Shown: in pieces, positions 1 to 6,295 of the stretch
How the letters are laid out: the number at the start of each line of letters is the position of its first letter
Position numbering within the stretch: position 1 is the stretch's first letter
NCBI GenBank assembly: GCA_027063215.1
Contig: JAMOSE010000128.1
Coordinates: 1 to 9,459, forward strand
Origin: Sulfurimonas sp.
Lineage (GTDB): Bacteria; Campylobacterota; Campylobacteria; Campylobacterales; Sulfurimonadaceae
Length of the DNA: 9,459 bases
Direction: 5' to 3'
Program-made: the position numbers and the translations under genes
Notes under the pieces: model-generated
Told to the model about the DNA's origin: nothing
The model's input: only the letters and a program-made list of their open reading frames with translations
The model's database searches: none

Positions 1-737
1 TCTTGTTTGGCATCAAATGCAACACCAACTGTATCAATCAATCCAACTGTTTTTGCCTGTGCTGCTGTAAAGATATGTGCGTTTGCATACGTATCTCTTT
101 TTTTAATATCAAGTTTTCTTGCATTGGCTACATCTTGTGTAAACATATCATATGTTCCTTGAATAACCTTGTTAAGCTCTTTTACTTCATAAGGCTTCCA
201 TGCTCTGTCTGGTGTACCTATCTGTTTATATAAACCTGCTTTTACAACCTGACTTTTAATGCCTATTTTACTCATTATACCGCTGAGATCTGCTCCTTGC
301 ATAATAACACCGATACTTCCAACCATACTACCCGGATTAGCTATGATTTTATCTGCCCAGATACTTGCATAATAGCTACCGCTGGCCAGTGTTCCTTTTG
401 CATAAACAACGACAGGCTTTTTCTCTTTGAGTCTTTTTATTGCATAGGCAATTTCAACAGATGGTGCAACAGCTCCACCCGGAGAGTCAACAACAAAGAG
501 CACACCTTTGATTGTGTTGTTTTTTGCAGCTTTATTGATCTGTTCTACAACTTCACTTGAGTCCATAATTGGACCGGTAAGAGCAATTTTTTGGAGATTA
601 TTTTGAGATAATTCACCTTCAGTTGCCGGTGTAAAGAGAAGAATAAGCAACAAAATAAAGAGCATTGCTTTAAAATGGTTTTGAATGTAATCTATTGTCT
701 GTGTAATTGGGGAGAAGAGTTTTTTCAGTAATTGCAT
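1..737 (-). CDS. sppA: Signal peptide peptidase SppA, S49 family (C-terminus cut off by window edge)
   Basis: Membrane-anchored serine protease of the ClpP/crotonase fold that degrades leftover signal peptides at the cytoplasmic membrane. The reverse-strand reading gives 245 residues before the left edge with no stop. Residues 1-23 are polar and basic, followed by one hydrophobic segment (about 24-38, AMLFILLLILLFTPA), which fits an uncleaved signal anchor. The S49 core follows: VDSPGG at 83-88, ASGSYYAS at 118-125 with the likely nucleophile Ser119, and AGLYKQIGTP at 167-176 with the likely general-base Lys171. This Ser/Lys pair fits the short, single-domain SppA type (as in Bacillus) rather than the long duplicated E. 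coli form. The ATG at 735-737 is chosen because AAAGGAG lies about 10 bases upstream, inside the end of the previous gene. It starts 2 bases after the amidohydrolase stop, so the two are probably co-transcribed and perhaps translationally coupled. The family call is firm; the C-terminal length cannot be seen. Confidence 0.93.
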   Translation of the reverse strand, partial: MQLLKKLFSPITQTIDYIQNHFKAMLFILLLILLFTPATEGELSQNNLQKIALTGPIMDSSEVVEQINKAAKNNTIKGVLFVVDSPGGAVAPSVEIAYAIKRLKEKKPVVVYAKGTLASGSYYASIWADKIIANPGSMVGSIGVIMQGADLSGIMSKIGIKSQVVKAGLYKQIGTPDRAWKPYEVKELNKVIQGTYDMFTQDVANARKLDIKKRDTYANAHIFTAAQAKTVGLIDTVGVAFDAKQ

Positions 738-739
738 AA

Positions 740-1963
740 TTATATTGCTCCTTTTTCAAGTTTTCCATTAATGTAAACTTTTGAAATATTATATCTGTGT
801 AGTATTAAGTGAACAGGTAACTCTTTCGTTGGTTCATTTTCAAGATCAATAACAAGCATATCTGCATTTTTTCCTTCTGCAATTTCTCCAGTGTTGAGTC
901 CGAGTGCTTCGGCTGCATGAATGGTTACTCCATCTAAAAGAGCCTGTGCAAACTCTAAAAGCGGTTCTTGATCGTGCATAAAGAGTGATATTTTCATCTC
1001 TTCAAAGAGATCAAGTTCATAGTTTGAACTTAAACCGTCTGTTGCTACGATCCAGCGAATATTATTTTTGTTTAACTCTTGGATATTGAGTGTTGGATTT
1101 CCCAAGAGCCTGTTTGAAATTGGACAGTGTATAACTGTATGCCCATTTTTTGCAATAGTTGCTATTTCCCCTTTATTTGCATTGGTTACATGTGTAAGGA
1201 GTACATCCGTTCCTTCAAAATAATTTAAAAATTCTTCAGCACTTCCAACACTTTGACTTTGTGAAAGAAGATCCTCAAAAAACTTTTTAAAATCACCTTT
1301 ACTTTCATCAAGCCACTCTCTTTCAGCGATACTCTCCATAAAATGGGCTGTTAGTTTTAGGTTTTCTTTTTTAGCTATCTCTACTGCTTTTTTTACCAAA
1401 ACAGGATGTACAGAGTAGGGAGAGTGAATTGCAACAGCGGGGTAAAATCCTTCACGTTTGATCATTTTAGAAGCATTAAGTCGTGCAGTAAAATCTCCAA
1501 AAAGAGCATCTGCCATAGTGGCTTGAGATCCTATAAGTTCATTAAAAAAGACAACATTTTGTTTGGCATTGGCACAGGCTTCAAGATCCATTGCCTGTGA
1601 GCTGATAGCACCAAATGTTGTGATGCCGTTTGCAAGCATCTTTTCAATGGCTTCATTCATACATTCAATTCCACAGTCATTGATAAGATCTGCTCTGTTT
1701 TCAATAACACTGTAAAGCCAGTTAAGAAAATCACCATAGGTGAGTTCTGTTTTATTTTTGGAAAATTCTATATGTACATGGGCATTGATAAGACCTGGCA
1801 TAAGTAAAGAGTGTTCTCTGAGTGTTGTAACTTTTGCATCGGGAAATGCATCAAGCAGATCATCAAAAGGTGCGATTTTCTCTATTTTTTTATCAAAAGC
1901 GACCGATAAATTTGTAACAACTTTATCACGTAATAATATATAGTGCGGTGTAATAATTTGCAT
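740..1963 (-). CDS. mqnF: Probable aminofutalosine deaminase (amidohydrolase family, menaquinone biosynthesis)
   Basis: A 407-residue cytosolic metal-dependent deaminase of the ATZ/TRZ/chlorohydrolase type. Visible metal and catalytic motifs are AHVH at 61-64 (His62, His64), TAHFMES at 205-211 (His207, Glu210), LTHVTN at 256-261 (His258), HCPISNRLLGN at 279-289 and ATDGLSSN at 307-314 (Asp309). Together they match a complete active site. Its closest known relatives by context are the Campylobacterota proteins related to H. pylori HP0267 and C. jejuni Cj0067, the former shown to deaminate 6-amino-6-deoxyfutalosine in the futalosine menaquinone route. The substrate is therefore inferred from relatives, and a related purine-nucleoside or S-adenosylhomocysteine deaminase activity remains possible. 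The ATG at 1961-1963 is preceded by a weak AAGAAG ribosome site and, 24 bases upstream, by a TATAAT box. It is the first gene of a minus-strand pair with sppA and is divergent from aroQ. Confidence 0.85.
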   Translation of the reverse strand: MQIITPHYILLRDKVVTNLSVAFDKKIEKIAPFDDLLDAFPDAKVTTLREHSLLMPGLINAHVHIEFSKNKTELTYGDFLNWLYSVIENRADLINDCGIECMNEAIEKMLANGITTFGAISSQAMDLEACANAKQNVVFFNELIGSQATMADALFGDFTARLNASKMIKREGFYPAVAIHSPYSVHPVLVKKAVEIAKKENLKLTAHFMESIAEREWLDESKGDFKKFFEDLLSQSQSVGSAEEFLNYFEGTDVLLTHVTNANKGEIATIAKNGHTVIHCPISNRLLGNPTLNIQELNKNNIRWIVATDGLSSNYELDLFEEMKISLFMHDQEPLLEFAQALLDGVTIHAAEALGLNTGEIAEGKNADMLVIDLENEPTKELPVHLILHRYNISKVYINGKLEKGAI

Positions 1964-1987
1964 AGTTCTTCTTTGTTTTTAAAAAGT

Positions 1988-1993
1988 ATTATA
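1988..1993 (-). promoter_or_regulatory. -10 box of the probable promoter for mqnF-sppA
   Basis: On the minus strand these bases read TATAAT, a perfect -10 hexamer, and would give a transcript with a leader of about 18 bases before the mqnF ATG. No good -35 box is seen at 16-18 bases upstream (TCTTAA at the 17-base spacing), which is usual for Campylobacterota sigma-70 promoters, where the -35 is poorly conserved and replaced by T-rich periodicity. The surrounding DNA is strongly AT-rich, so a chance match is possible. Confidence 0.55.
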
Positions 1994-2049
1994 CAGTTTA
2001 AAAAATAATTTTAAGAGTTTAGTTTTTTTGCAACTCTATTTAATAATAG

Positions 2050-2072
2050 TTTAGGTAAAATAAATACCTAAA
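2050..2072. promoter_or_regulatory. Perfect 8-bp inverted repeat upstream of aroQ, possible operator
   Basis: TTTAGGTA (2050-2057) and TACCTAAA (2065-2072) are exact reverse complements separated by 7 bases. It ends 28 bases before the aroQ start and overlaps TAAAAT (2056-2061), a candidate -10 box; a second TAAAAT lies at 2074-2079. This is where a dimeric repressor or activator of the nine-gene operon could bind. No T-run follows the right arm, so a terminator is unlikely. I do not recognise the motif as a named regulator's site; in DNA this AT-rich a chance origin cannot be excluded, although the central GG/CC pairs make it less likely. Confidence 0.35.
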
Positions 2073-2100
2073 ATAAAATTAATAAATTAAAAGGTTAAAA

Positions 2101-2580
2101 ATGAAAATAGTAGTAATTCAAGGTCCAAACTTAAATATGCTTGGTGTTCGTGAACAAAATATTTATGGGCCGATGAAACTAGAGCAGATCCATGCACAAA
2201 TGAAAGAAGTGGCAACACAAAATGGTGTTGAAATTGAATTTTTTCAGAGTAACCTAGAAGGTGAAATTGTAGATAAGATTCAAGAGTGTTATGGTGAAGC
2301 ACAGGGAATTATTATCAATGCTGCTGCATATACACATACTTCAATTGCTATTCGTGATGCAATTTCTGCAGTAAGTATTCCTGCTATTGAAGTGCATATC
2401 AGTAATATTTACCGTCGTGAAGAGTTTCGTCAGAAAAATCTTATTGCCCCTGTATGTGCATCATCAGTGATAGGTTTTGGACCATTTGGTTATCATTTGG
2501 CAATGATGGGTATGCTTCAAATTATGAATGAAATTCATGCTGCTCAAGAGGCTCAAAAAGCACAACAAGCACAAGCATAA
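2101..2580 (+). CDS. aroQ: 3-dehydroquinate dehydratase, type II
   Basis: Third step of the shikimate pathway in the cytosol: dehydration of 3-dehydroquinate to 3-dehydroshikimate by the type II (dodecameric, flavodoxin-like) enzyme. The family signature is plain: GPNLNMLGVREQNIYG at 8-23 with catalytic Arg17 and Tyr22, NAAAYTHTSIAIRDA at 73-87 with substrate-binding Asn73, EVHISNIYRREEFR at 97-110 with catalytic His99 and Arg106, and SVIGFGPFGYHLA at 122-134. The 159 residues slightly exceed the usual 145-150 because of an Ala/Gln-rich tail (147-159, AAQEAQKAQQAQA) that lies outside the conserved fold. The ATG at 2101 follows a weak AAGG (2090-2093); no other start keeps the N-terminal strand. 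It is the first gene of the plus-strand run, with folK 12 bases downstream. Confidence 0.97.
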   Translation: MKIVVIQGPNLNMLGVREQNIYGPMKLEQIHAQMKEVATQNGVEIEFFQSNLEGEIVDKIQECYGEAQGIIINAAAYTHTSIAIRDAISAVSIPAIEVHISNIYRREEFRQKNLIAPVCASSVIGFGPFGYHLAMMGMLQIMNEIHAAQEAQKAQQAQA

Positions 2581-2592
2581 TAAGAGCTCCGC

Positions 2593-3081
2593 ATGTATAT
2601 CTCTCGCAAAATAGGCAAAAATTTAAAAACTTTTACTAATTTGCATTTTCCTTTTTCTACCAAGTTGAGAACTTCATTACCCTATGAAGTAACCCTTGGT
2701 ATAGGCGGTAATGTAGGAGATGTACGTCGCAGGTTTGAACATCTTTTTATTTATTTAAAAAGAGATAAAAGAGTATCACTGATACGAACTTCGTTGATTT
2801 TAAAAAATCCTCCTTTTGGGTATATACAACAGGATGATTTTTTTAACTCAATTATAGTTTTAAAAACAGCTATGCAACCGCAAGAATTTTTACGATATCT
2901 TCATAGAATAGAAAAAAAATTTGGCAGACGTAGAAGTTTTGCAAATGCACCAAGGACATTAGATTTGGATATATTATTTTTTGACAATCGTCATATAAAG
3001 ACAGATGATTTAACTATTCCACATGTAGCTTGGCATAAGCGTGAGAGTGTTGTTATTCCACTTGCGGGAGTTAGAAAATGA
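2593..3081 (+). CDS. folK: 2-amino-4-hydroxy-6-hydroxymethyldihydropteridine pyrophosphokinase (HPPK)
   Basis: Transfers pyrophosphate from ATP to 6-hydroxymethyl-dihydropterin in folate synthesis. The HPPK core begins at VTLGIGGNVGD (33-43), continues with KNPPFGYIQQDDFFNSI (71-87), and carries the family signature APRTLDLDILFFD (119-131) with Arg121 and the magnesium-binding pair Asp124/Asp126. Two features differ from E. coli FolK: a basic N-terminal extension of about 32 residues before the first core strand, and an early end right after VIPLAGVRK (154-162), without the C-terminal part seen in E. coli. The ATG at 2593 has AAGAG 6 bases upstream; internal TTG codons could serve as later starts but lack comparable support. 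The stop overlaps the flhF start by 4 bases (ATGA at 3078-3081), implying translational coupling of a folate enzyme with a flagellar GTPase. Confidence 0.94.
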   Translation: MYISRKIGKNLKTFTNLHFPFSTKLRTSLPYEVTLGIGGNVGDVRRRFEHLFIYLKRDKRVSLIRTSLILKNPPFGYIQQDDFFNSIIVLKTAMQPQEFLRYLHRIEKKFGRRRSFANAPRTLDLDILFFDNRHIKTDDLTIPHVAWHKRESVVIPLAGVRK

Positions 3082-4370
3082 AGATTTTAACTTTTACGGG
3101 GAAAACGCCTTCTGAAGCTCTTAAAAAAGCAAAAATGGAGATTGGTGATGAGGGAATGCTTATTGAGACGAAAGAGATTCAAAAGAAAGCACTTGGTCGA
3201 GAAGCACTCTATGAAATTGTTATTGGAATTGATGAAGAGTTAATTCCTGCAAGTTATAAACAAAAGCCACTCTCAAAACAGCAACCTTTAAAAAAAGAGT
3301 CTCAAGATGTTTTGTATGATATTTCTAATGCAGCCAGACAAATTTCTGAAATTAGTAAAGTAGTTGATGATCCGCTTAAAGAGTATATGGATCCTGTTCA
3401 AAAGCAGTCTATATCTTCATCTTCTCATCAGAATTTTGTTGAACCTAAAGAACTCAAAGAGATTAAGGCAGAAATTAATAAGCTTACAGATAAAGTTAAA
3501 ATTATTCAAAATATGTTTTGGGACGAAAAAGCACCTGATCTTGAGCGTCAAATACCACCTGAATTTGCTGAGATTTATAGACTTGCTGCACAAAGTGGAA
3601 TGAATAGAGAGCATCTTGATATGTTAATGCAGATAACATTAGAACATATGCCACTGAGAATGCGTGAAAATTCTGCAACAGTAAAACGTTATTTTCAAAC
3701 GATATTACGTAAAATGGTTCCAATAAGACGTGAAACTCCTGTAATGCCCGGATCGAAAAAAGTTATGATGCTTGTTGGTCCTACTGGAGTAGGAAAAACT
3801 ACTTCTATTGCAAAATTAGCAGCGCGGTACTCTTTTTTAATGGAAAAAAAATATAAAGTTGGTCTTGTTGTTTTAGATACATATAGAATAGGTGCAGTTG
3901 AGCAGTTAATGCAGTATGCTAGAATGATGAAACTTGGAATTGAAACAGTGGTGGATCCGCCTGAATTTACAACGGCTTTAGATTCATTAAAATATTGTGA
4001 TTATATTCTTATAGATACTATGGGATCATCTCCATATGATAAAAACAAGATAGAGAAGATCTATGAGTGTTTAAATGCAAATAATACACAATATAATATT
4101 GATGTAGTACTTGTAATGCCAAGTTCTATAAAATATGAGGATCTTAAAGTTACTTATGAAAATTTTTCATCATTAGGAATTGATACATTGATGTTTACAA
4201 AATTAGATGAGACAATGGGATTTGGTAATATTTTTTCACTTGCATATGAGACAAAAAAACCGATTAGTTACTTTTCTGTTGGGCAGGAAGTTCCAGAAGA
4301 TTTGGTTATAGCATCGAGTGATTTTTTGGTTGAGTGTTTATTACATGGATTTAACAGGAGTAAAGTATGA
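3078..4370 (+). CDS. flhF: Flagellar biosynthesis GTPase FlhF (SRP-type)
   Basis: Third member of the SRP GTPase group (with Ffh and FtsY); it recruits the first flagellar components to the cell pole and, in Campylobacter, also affects sigma-54-dependent flagellar transcription. The 430 residues show a B domain with the usual opening MKILTFTGKTPSEALKKAK, a Lys/Glu-rich linker to about 155, then the NG domain. Its GTPase motifs are P-loop GPTGVGKT at 234-241 (Lys240), LDTYRIGA at 266-273 (Asp267, Arg270), a G3-equivalent DTMGSS at 313-318, G4 TKLD at 374-377, and closing SVGQEVPEDL at 400-409. DTMGSS replaces the DTAGR of Ffh, FtsY and Bacillus FlhF. GGGAG lies 7 bases before the ATG at 3078. 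The next gene, flhG, overlaps by 4 bases, as expected for partners that act together. Confidence 0.96.
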   Translation: MKILTFTGKTPSEALKKAKMEIGDEGMLIETKEIQKKALGREALYEIVIGIDEELIPASYKQKPLSKQQPLKKESQDVLYDISNAARQISEISKVVDDPLKEYMDPVQKQSISSSSHQNFVEPKELKEIKAEINKLTDKVKIIQNMFWDEKAPDLERQIPPEFAEIYRLAAQSGMNREHLDMLMQITLEHMPLRMRENSATVKRYFQTILRKMVPIRRETPVMPGSKKVMMLVGPTGVGKTTSIAKLAARYSFLMEKKYKVGLVVLDTYRIGAVEQLMQYARMMKLGIETVVDPPEFTTALDSLKYCDYILIDTMGSSPYDKNKIEKIYECLNANNTQYNIDVVLVMPSSIKYEDLKVTYENFSSLGIDTLMFTKLDETMGFGNIFSLAYETKKPISYFSVGQEVPEDLVIASSDFLVECLLHGFNRSKV

Positions 4371-5251
4371 TGGGTCATCAGGCAGAGAAGCTTGAAGAGC
4401 TTGTTGCTTCAAGCATAAAAGAAACTCCAAAAAAATCAAAAAAGACACGTTTTATTGCTATTACATCTGGTAAAGGTGGTGTTGGTAAAAGTACGATTAG
4501 TTCAAATCTTGCGTATGTCTTAGCTGAACGGGGTTTAAATGTTGGTATTTTTGATGCTGATATTGGACTGGCAAATTTAGATATTATGTTTAATGTAACG
4601 ATTAAAAAAAATATTTTGCATGTTCTTAAAGGGGAGGCGAGTGTAAGTGATATTTTAATTCCTATTACACGGAATTTGATTTTAATTCCTGGTGAGAGTG
4701 GAGATGAAATACTTAAATATTCAGATAGAGCACTTTTTGAACGTTTTATGCAAGAAGCAAAAATTCTTGATAAGCTTGATGTGATGATTATTGATACCGG
4801 TGCGGGAATTGGTGAACATATTCAGATGTTTGTAGATGCTGCTGATGATGTTATCGTGGTTACTGTTCCTGATCCTGCAGCCATTACTGATGCATATGCA
4901 ACTATTAAAACAATTGCAACAGTTCGAAATGATATCGGAATGATTATGAATCAGGTAAAGAGTGATAGAGAGGCAAAAGGTGTTTTTGAGAAAATTCAAA
5001 AAGTTGCTCGTGCAAATATCGAATCTGATTTGGAGTTAAGTCTCATTGGTAAAATTAATTCAGATATGAAAGTCTCTAATGCAGTAAAACAAAGAGCACT
5101 GTTTTGTTCACTTTATCCATCTTCTTCTCCAACACGGGATATGCAACAAATTGCAAATAATGTAGCTAGTAAGCTGGAACGTAATGTGCTAGTGACTTCA
5201 AATGAGAGTGGTTTATCAGGTCTTTTTAGAAGATTGATGGAACATTTTTAA
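4367..5251 (+). CDS. flhG: Flagellar number regulator FlhG, MinD/ParA-type ATPase
   Basis: Also called FleN or YlxH. It limits flagellar number by stimulating FlhF GTPase activity and cycling on and off the membrane with ATP. Residues 4-10 (HQAEKLE) resemble the DQAxxLR activator helix that FlhG uses on FlhF. The deviant Walker A box is SGKGGVGKS at 34-42 with Lys36 and Lys41; FDADIGLANLD follows at 62-72 and the Walker B-like IIDTGAGIG at 141-149. The last 14 residues (SGLSGLFRRLMEHF) look like a MinD-type amphipathic membrane-targeting helix. Length 294 is normal. Two adjacent ATG codons (4367 and 4370) are both served by AGGAG at 4356-4360, with 6- or 9-base spacing, so the start could be one codon later. 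It overlaps flhF by 4 bases and is followed by a 21-base gap to the next gene. Confidence 0.95.
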   Translation: MMGHQAEKLEELVASSIKETPKKSKKTRFIAITSGKGGVGKSTISSNLAYVLAERGLNVGIFDADIGLANLDIMFNVTIKKNILHVLKGEASVSDILIPITRNLILIPGESGDEILKYSDRALFERFMQEAKILDKLDVMIIDTGAGIGEHIQMFVDAADDVIVVTVPDPAAITDAYATIKTIATVRNDIGMIMNQVKSDREAKGVFEKIQKVARANIESDLELSLIGKINSDMKVSNAVKQRALFCSLYPSSSPTRDMQQIANNVASKLERNVLVTSNESGLSGLFRRLMEHF

Positions 5252-5272
5252 ACTTTCTTGGGGTAGTTGTAT

Positions 5273-5608
5273 ATGTTAGGTGAAAATTTTGTCTATTTTT
5301 TTACAGTATGGGGTTTTTTTGTAGGCATTATCTTTGGTGTACTTAAATCATTCGATGCTGAGGGGTTACTTACATACACTTTTTTGATTACAACATTTTT
5401 TTATTTGTTTTCACATATTATTATTGCACTCTACTATAAAACAATTACGGCAAAATCCTACAATTTCCCAAAAGAACAACATGAATTAGAATTAGATATA
5501 TTTGTAAAAGAGATTAATAAAAGAGAAAAACTTATTGATTCTGCATGTAAATTAACTGATATTGCAATGAAAATGAACAGTGAAGATCAATCAGGACAAA
5601 AAGTATGA
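5273..5608 (+). CDS. Uncharacterised small membrane protein between flhG and fliA
   Basis: I do not recognise a named family. With the ATG at 5273 the protein has 111 residues. Two hydrophobic segments are visible, about 6-24 (NFVYFFTVWGFFVGIIFGV) and 33-55 (from LTYTFLITTFFYL on), joined by a short polar turn (KSFDAEG), so it is probably a helical hairpin in the inner membrane. The soluble C-terminal half (about 60-111) is charged and likely helical, with ELELDIFVKEINKREKLID at 71-89. A TTG at 5267 would add two residues, but GGGG (5260-5263) sits only 3 bases from it and 9 from the ATG, so the ATG is preferred. Its stop overlaps the fliA start (ATGA, 5605-5608). As I recall, small membrane-protein genes occupy the same slot in C. 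jejuni (Cj0062c) and H. pylori (HP1033), suggesting a conserved flagellar accessory role; that role is inference. Confidence 0.85.
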   Translation: MLGENFVYFFTVWGFFVGIIFGVLKSFDAEGLLTYTFLITTFFYLFSHIIIALYYKTITAKSYNFPKEQHELELDIFVKEINKREKLIDSACKLTDIAMKMNSEDQSGQKV

Positions 5609-6291
5609 AAGCAAATGCTTATGTAGAAGATCTCAAACATAAAGAAGATGAACTTGCACTTGCTTATCTTCCTGCTGTAAAAGCAATGGCATTTCGCTTA
5701 AAAGAGAGGCTTCCTAGTTCTGTTGATTTTTCGGATCTCTCTGCCATAGGAACTGAAGAATTAATTAAGCTAGCAAGACGATATGATGAGAGTATTAATG
5801 ATTCTTTTTGGGGGTATGCAAAAAAAAGAGTTTATGGAGCAATGCTGGATTATCTTAGAAGTTTGGATATCCTTTCTCGTGCAAGTCGAAAACTTGTTAA
5901 ACAGATAGATTATGCTGTTGAGGAGTATAGACTTACACATGATGAAGAACCAAGCGATGAAGAATTGGCTAAAATTTTGGGTGAAAATATAGAAAAAGTT
6001 CATGATGCAAGAATTGCATCCAGTATCTATACTGTTATGCCTCTTCATGATCAACTTCAAATTGGAGATGAGGGTGCTGCTTTAGCACAGATTGAAAAGG
6101 ATGAACTGGTTGAGGTTATCAAAAAAGTACTTTCAACATATAAAGAGCGTGAGCAGATGATAATTCAGCTATACTATTTTGAAGAGTTGACACTTAAAGA
6201 GATAAGCAGTATACTTAATATTACCGAATCGAGAATTTCTCAGATACATAAATCAGTTATTCAAAAAATCAAAGAGGGTATAGGAGCATAA
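5605..6291 (+). CDS. fliA: Flagellar sigma factor sigma-28
   Basis: RNA polymerase sigma factor for late flagellar genes such as the major flagellin, normally held inactive by the anti-sigma factor FlgM until the hook is finished. Region 2 spans about 13-95, with FSDLSAIGTEELIKLARRYD (42-61), FWGYAKKRVYGAMLDYLRSLD (68-88) and SRASRK (91-96), equivalent to the conserved RGAxLDxLRS.D core for -10 recognition. Region 3 contains EEPSDEELAKILG (114-126). Region 4 includes KEREQMIIQLYYFEELTLKEI (180-200) and the helix-turn-helix ISSILNITESRISQIHKSVIQKI (200-222), which reads the -35 element. Length 228 is typical. AGGA at 5593-5596 is 8 bases before the ATG, and the start overlaps the upstream gene by 4 bases. 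No separate promoter is evident, so fliA is probably expressed from the operon, making it an early or middle gene. Confidence 0.96.
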   Translation: MKANAYVEDLKHKEDELALAYLPAVKAMAFRLKERLPSSVDFSDLSAIGTEELIKLARRYDESINDSFWGYAKKRVYGAMLDYLRSLDILSRASRKLVKQIDYAVEEYRLTHDEEPSDEELAKILGENIEKVHDARIASSIYTVMPLHDQLQIGDEGAALAQIEKDELVEVIKKVLSTYKEREQMIIQLYYFEELTLKEISSILNITESRISQIHKSVIQKIKEGIGA

Positions 6292-6295
6292 GAGC

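Noticed and set aside
3..560. Two plus-strand open frames at the left edge
   Set aside because: Both are Cys/Phe-rich antisense readings of sppA, whose reverse-strand protein has a full S49 signature.
5267..5272. TTG start two codons upstream of the small membrane protein
   Set aside because: The only G-rich ribosome site is 3 bases away, too close; the ATG at 5273 has a 9-base spacing.
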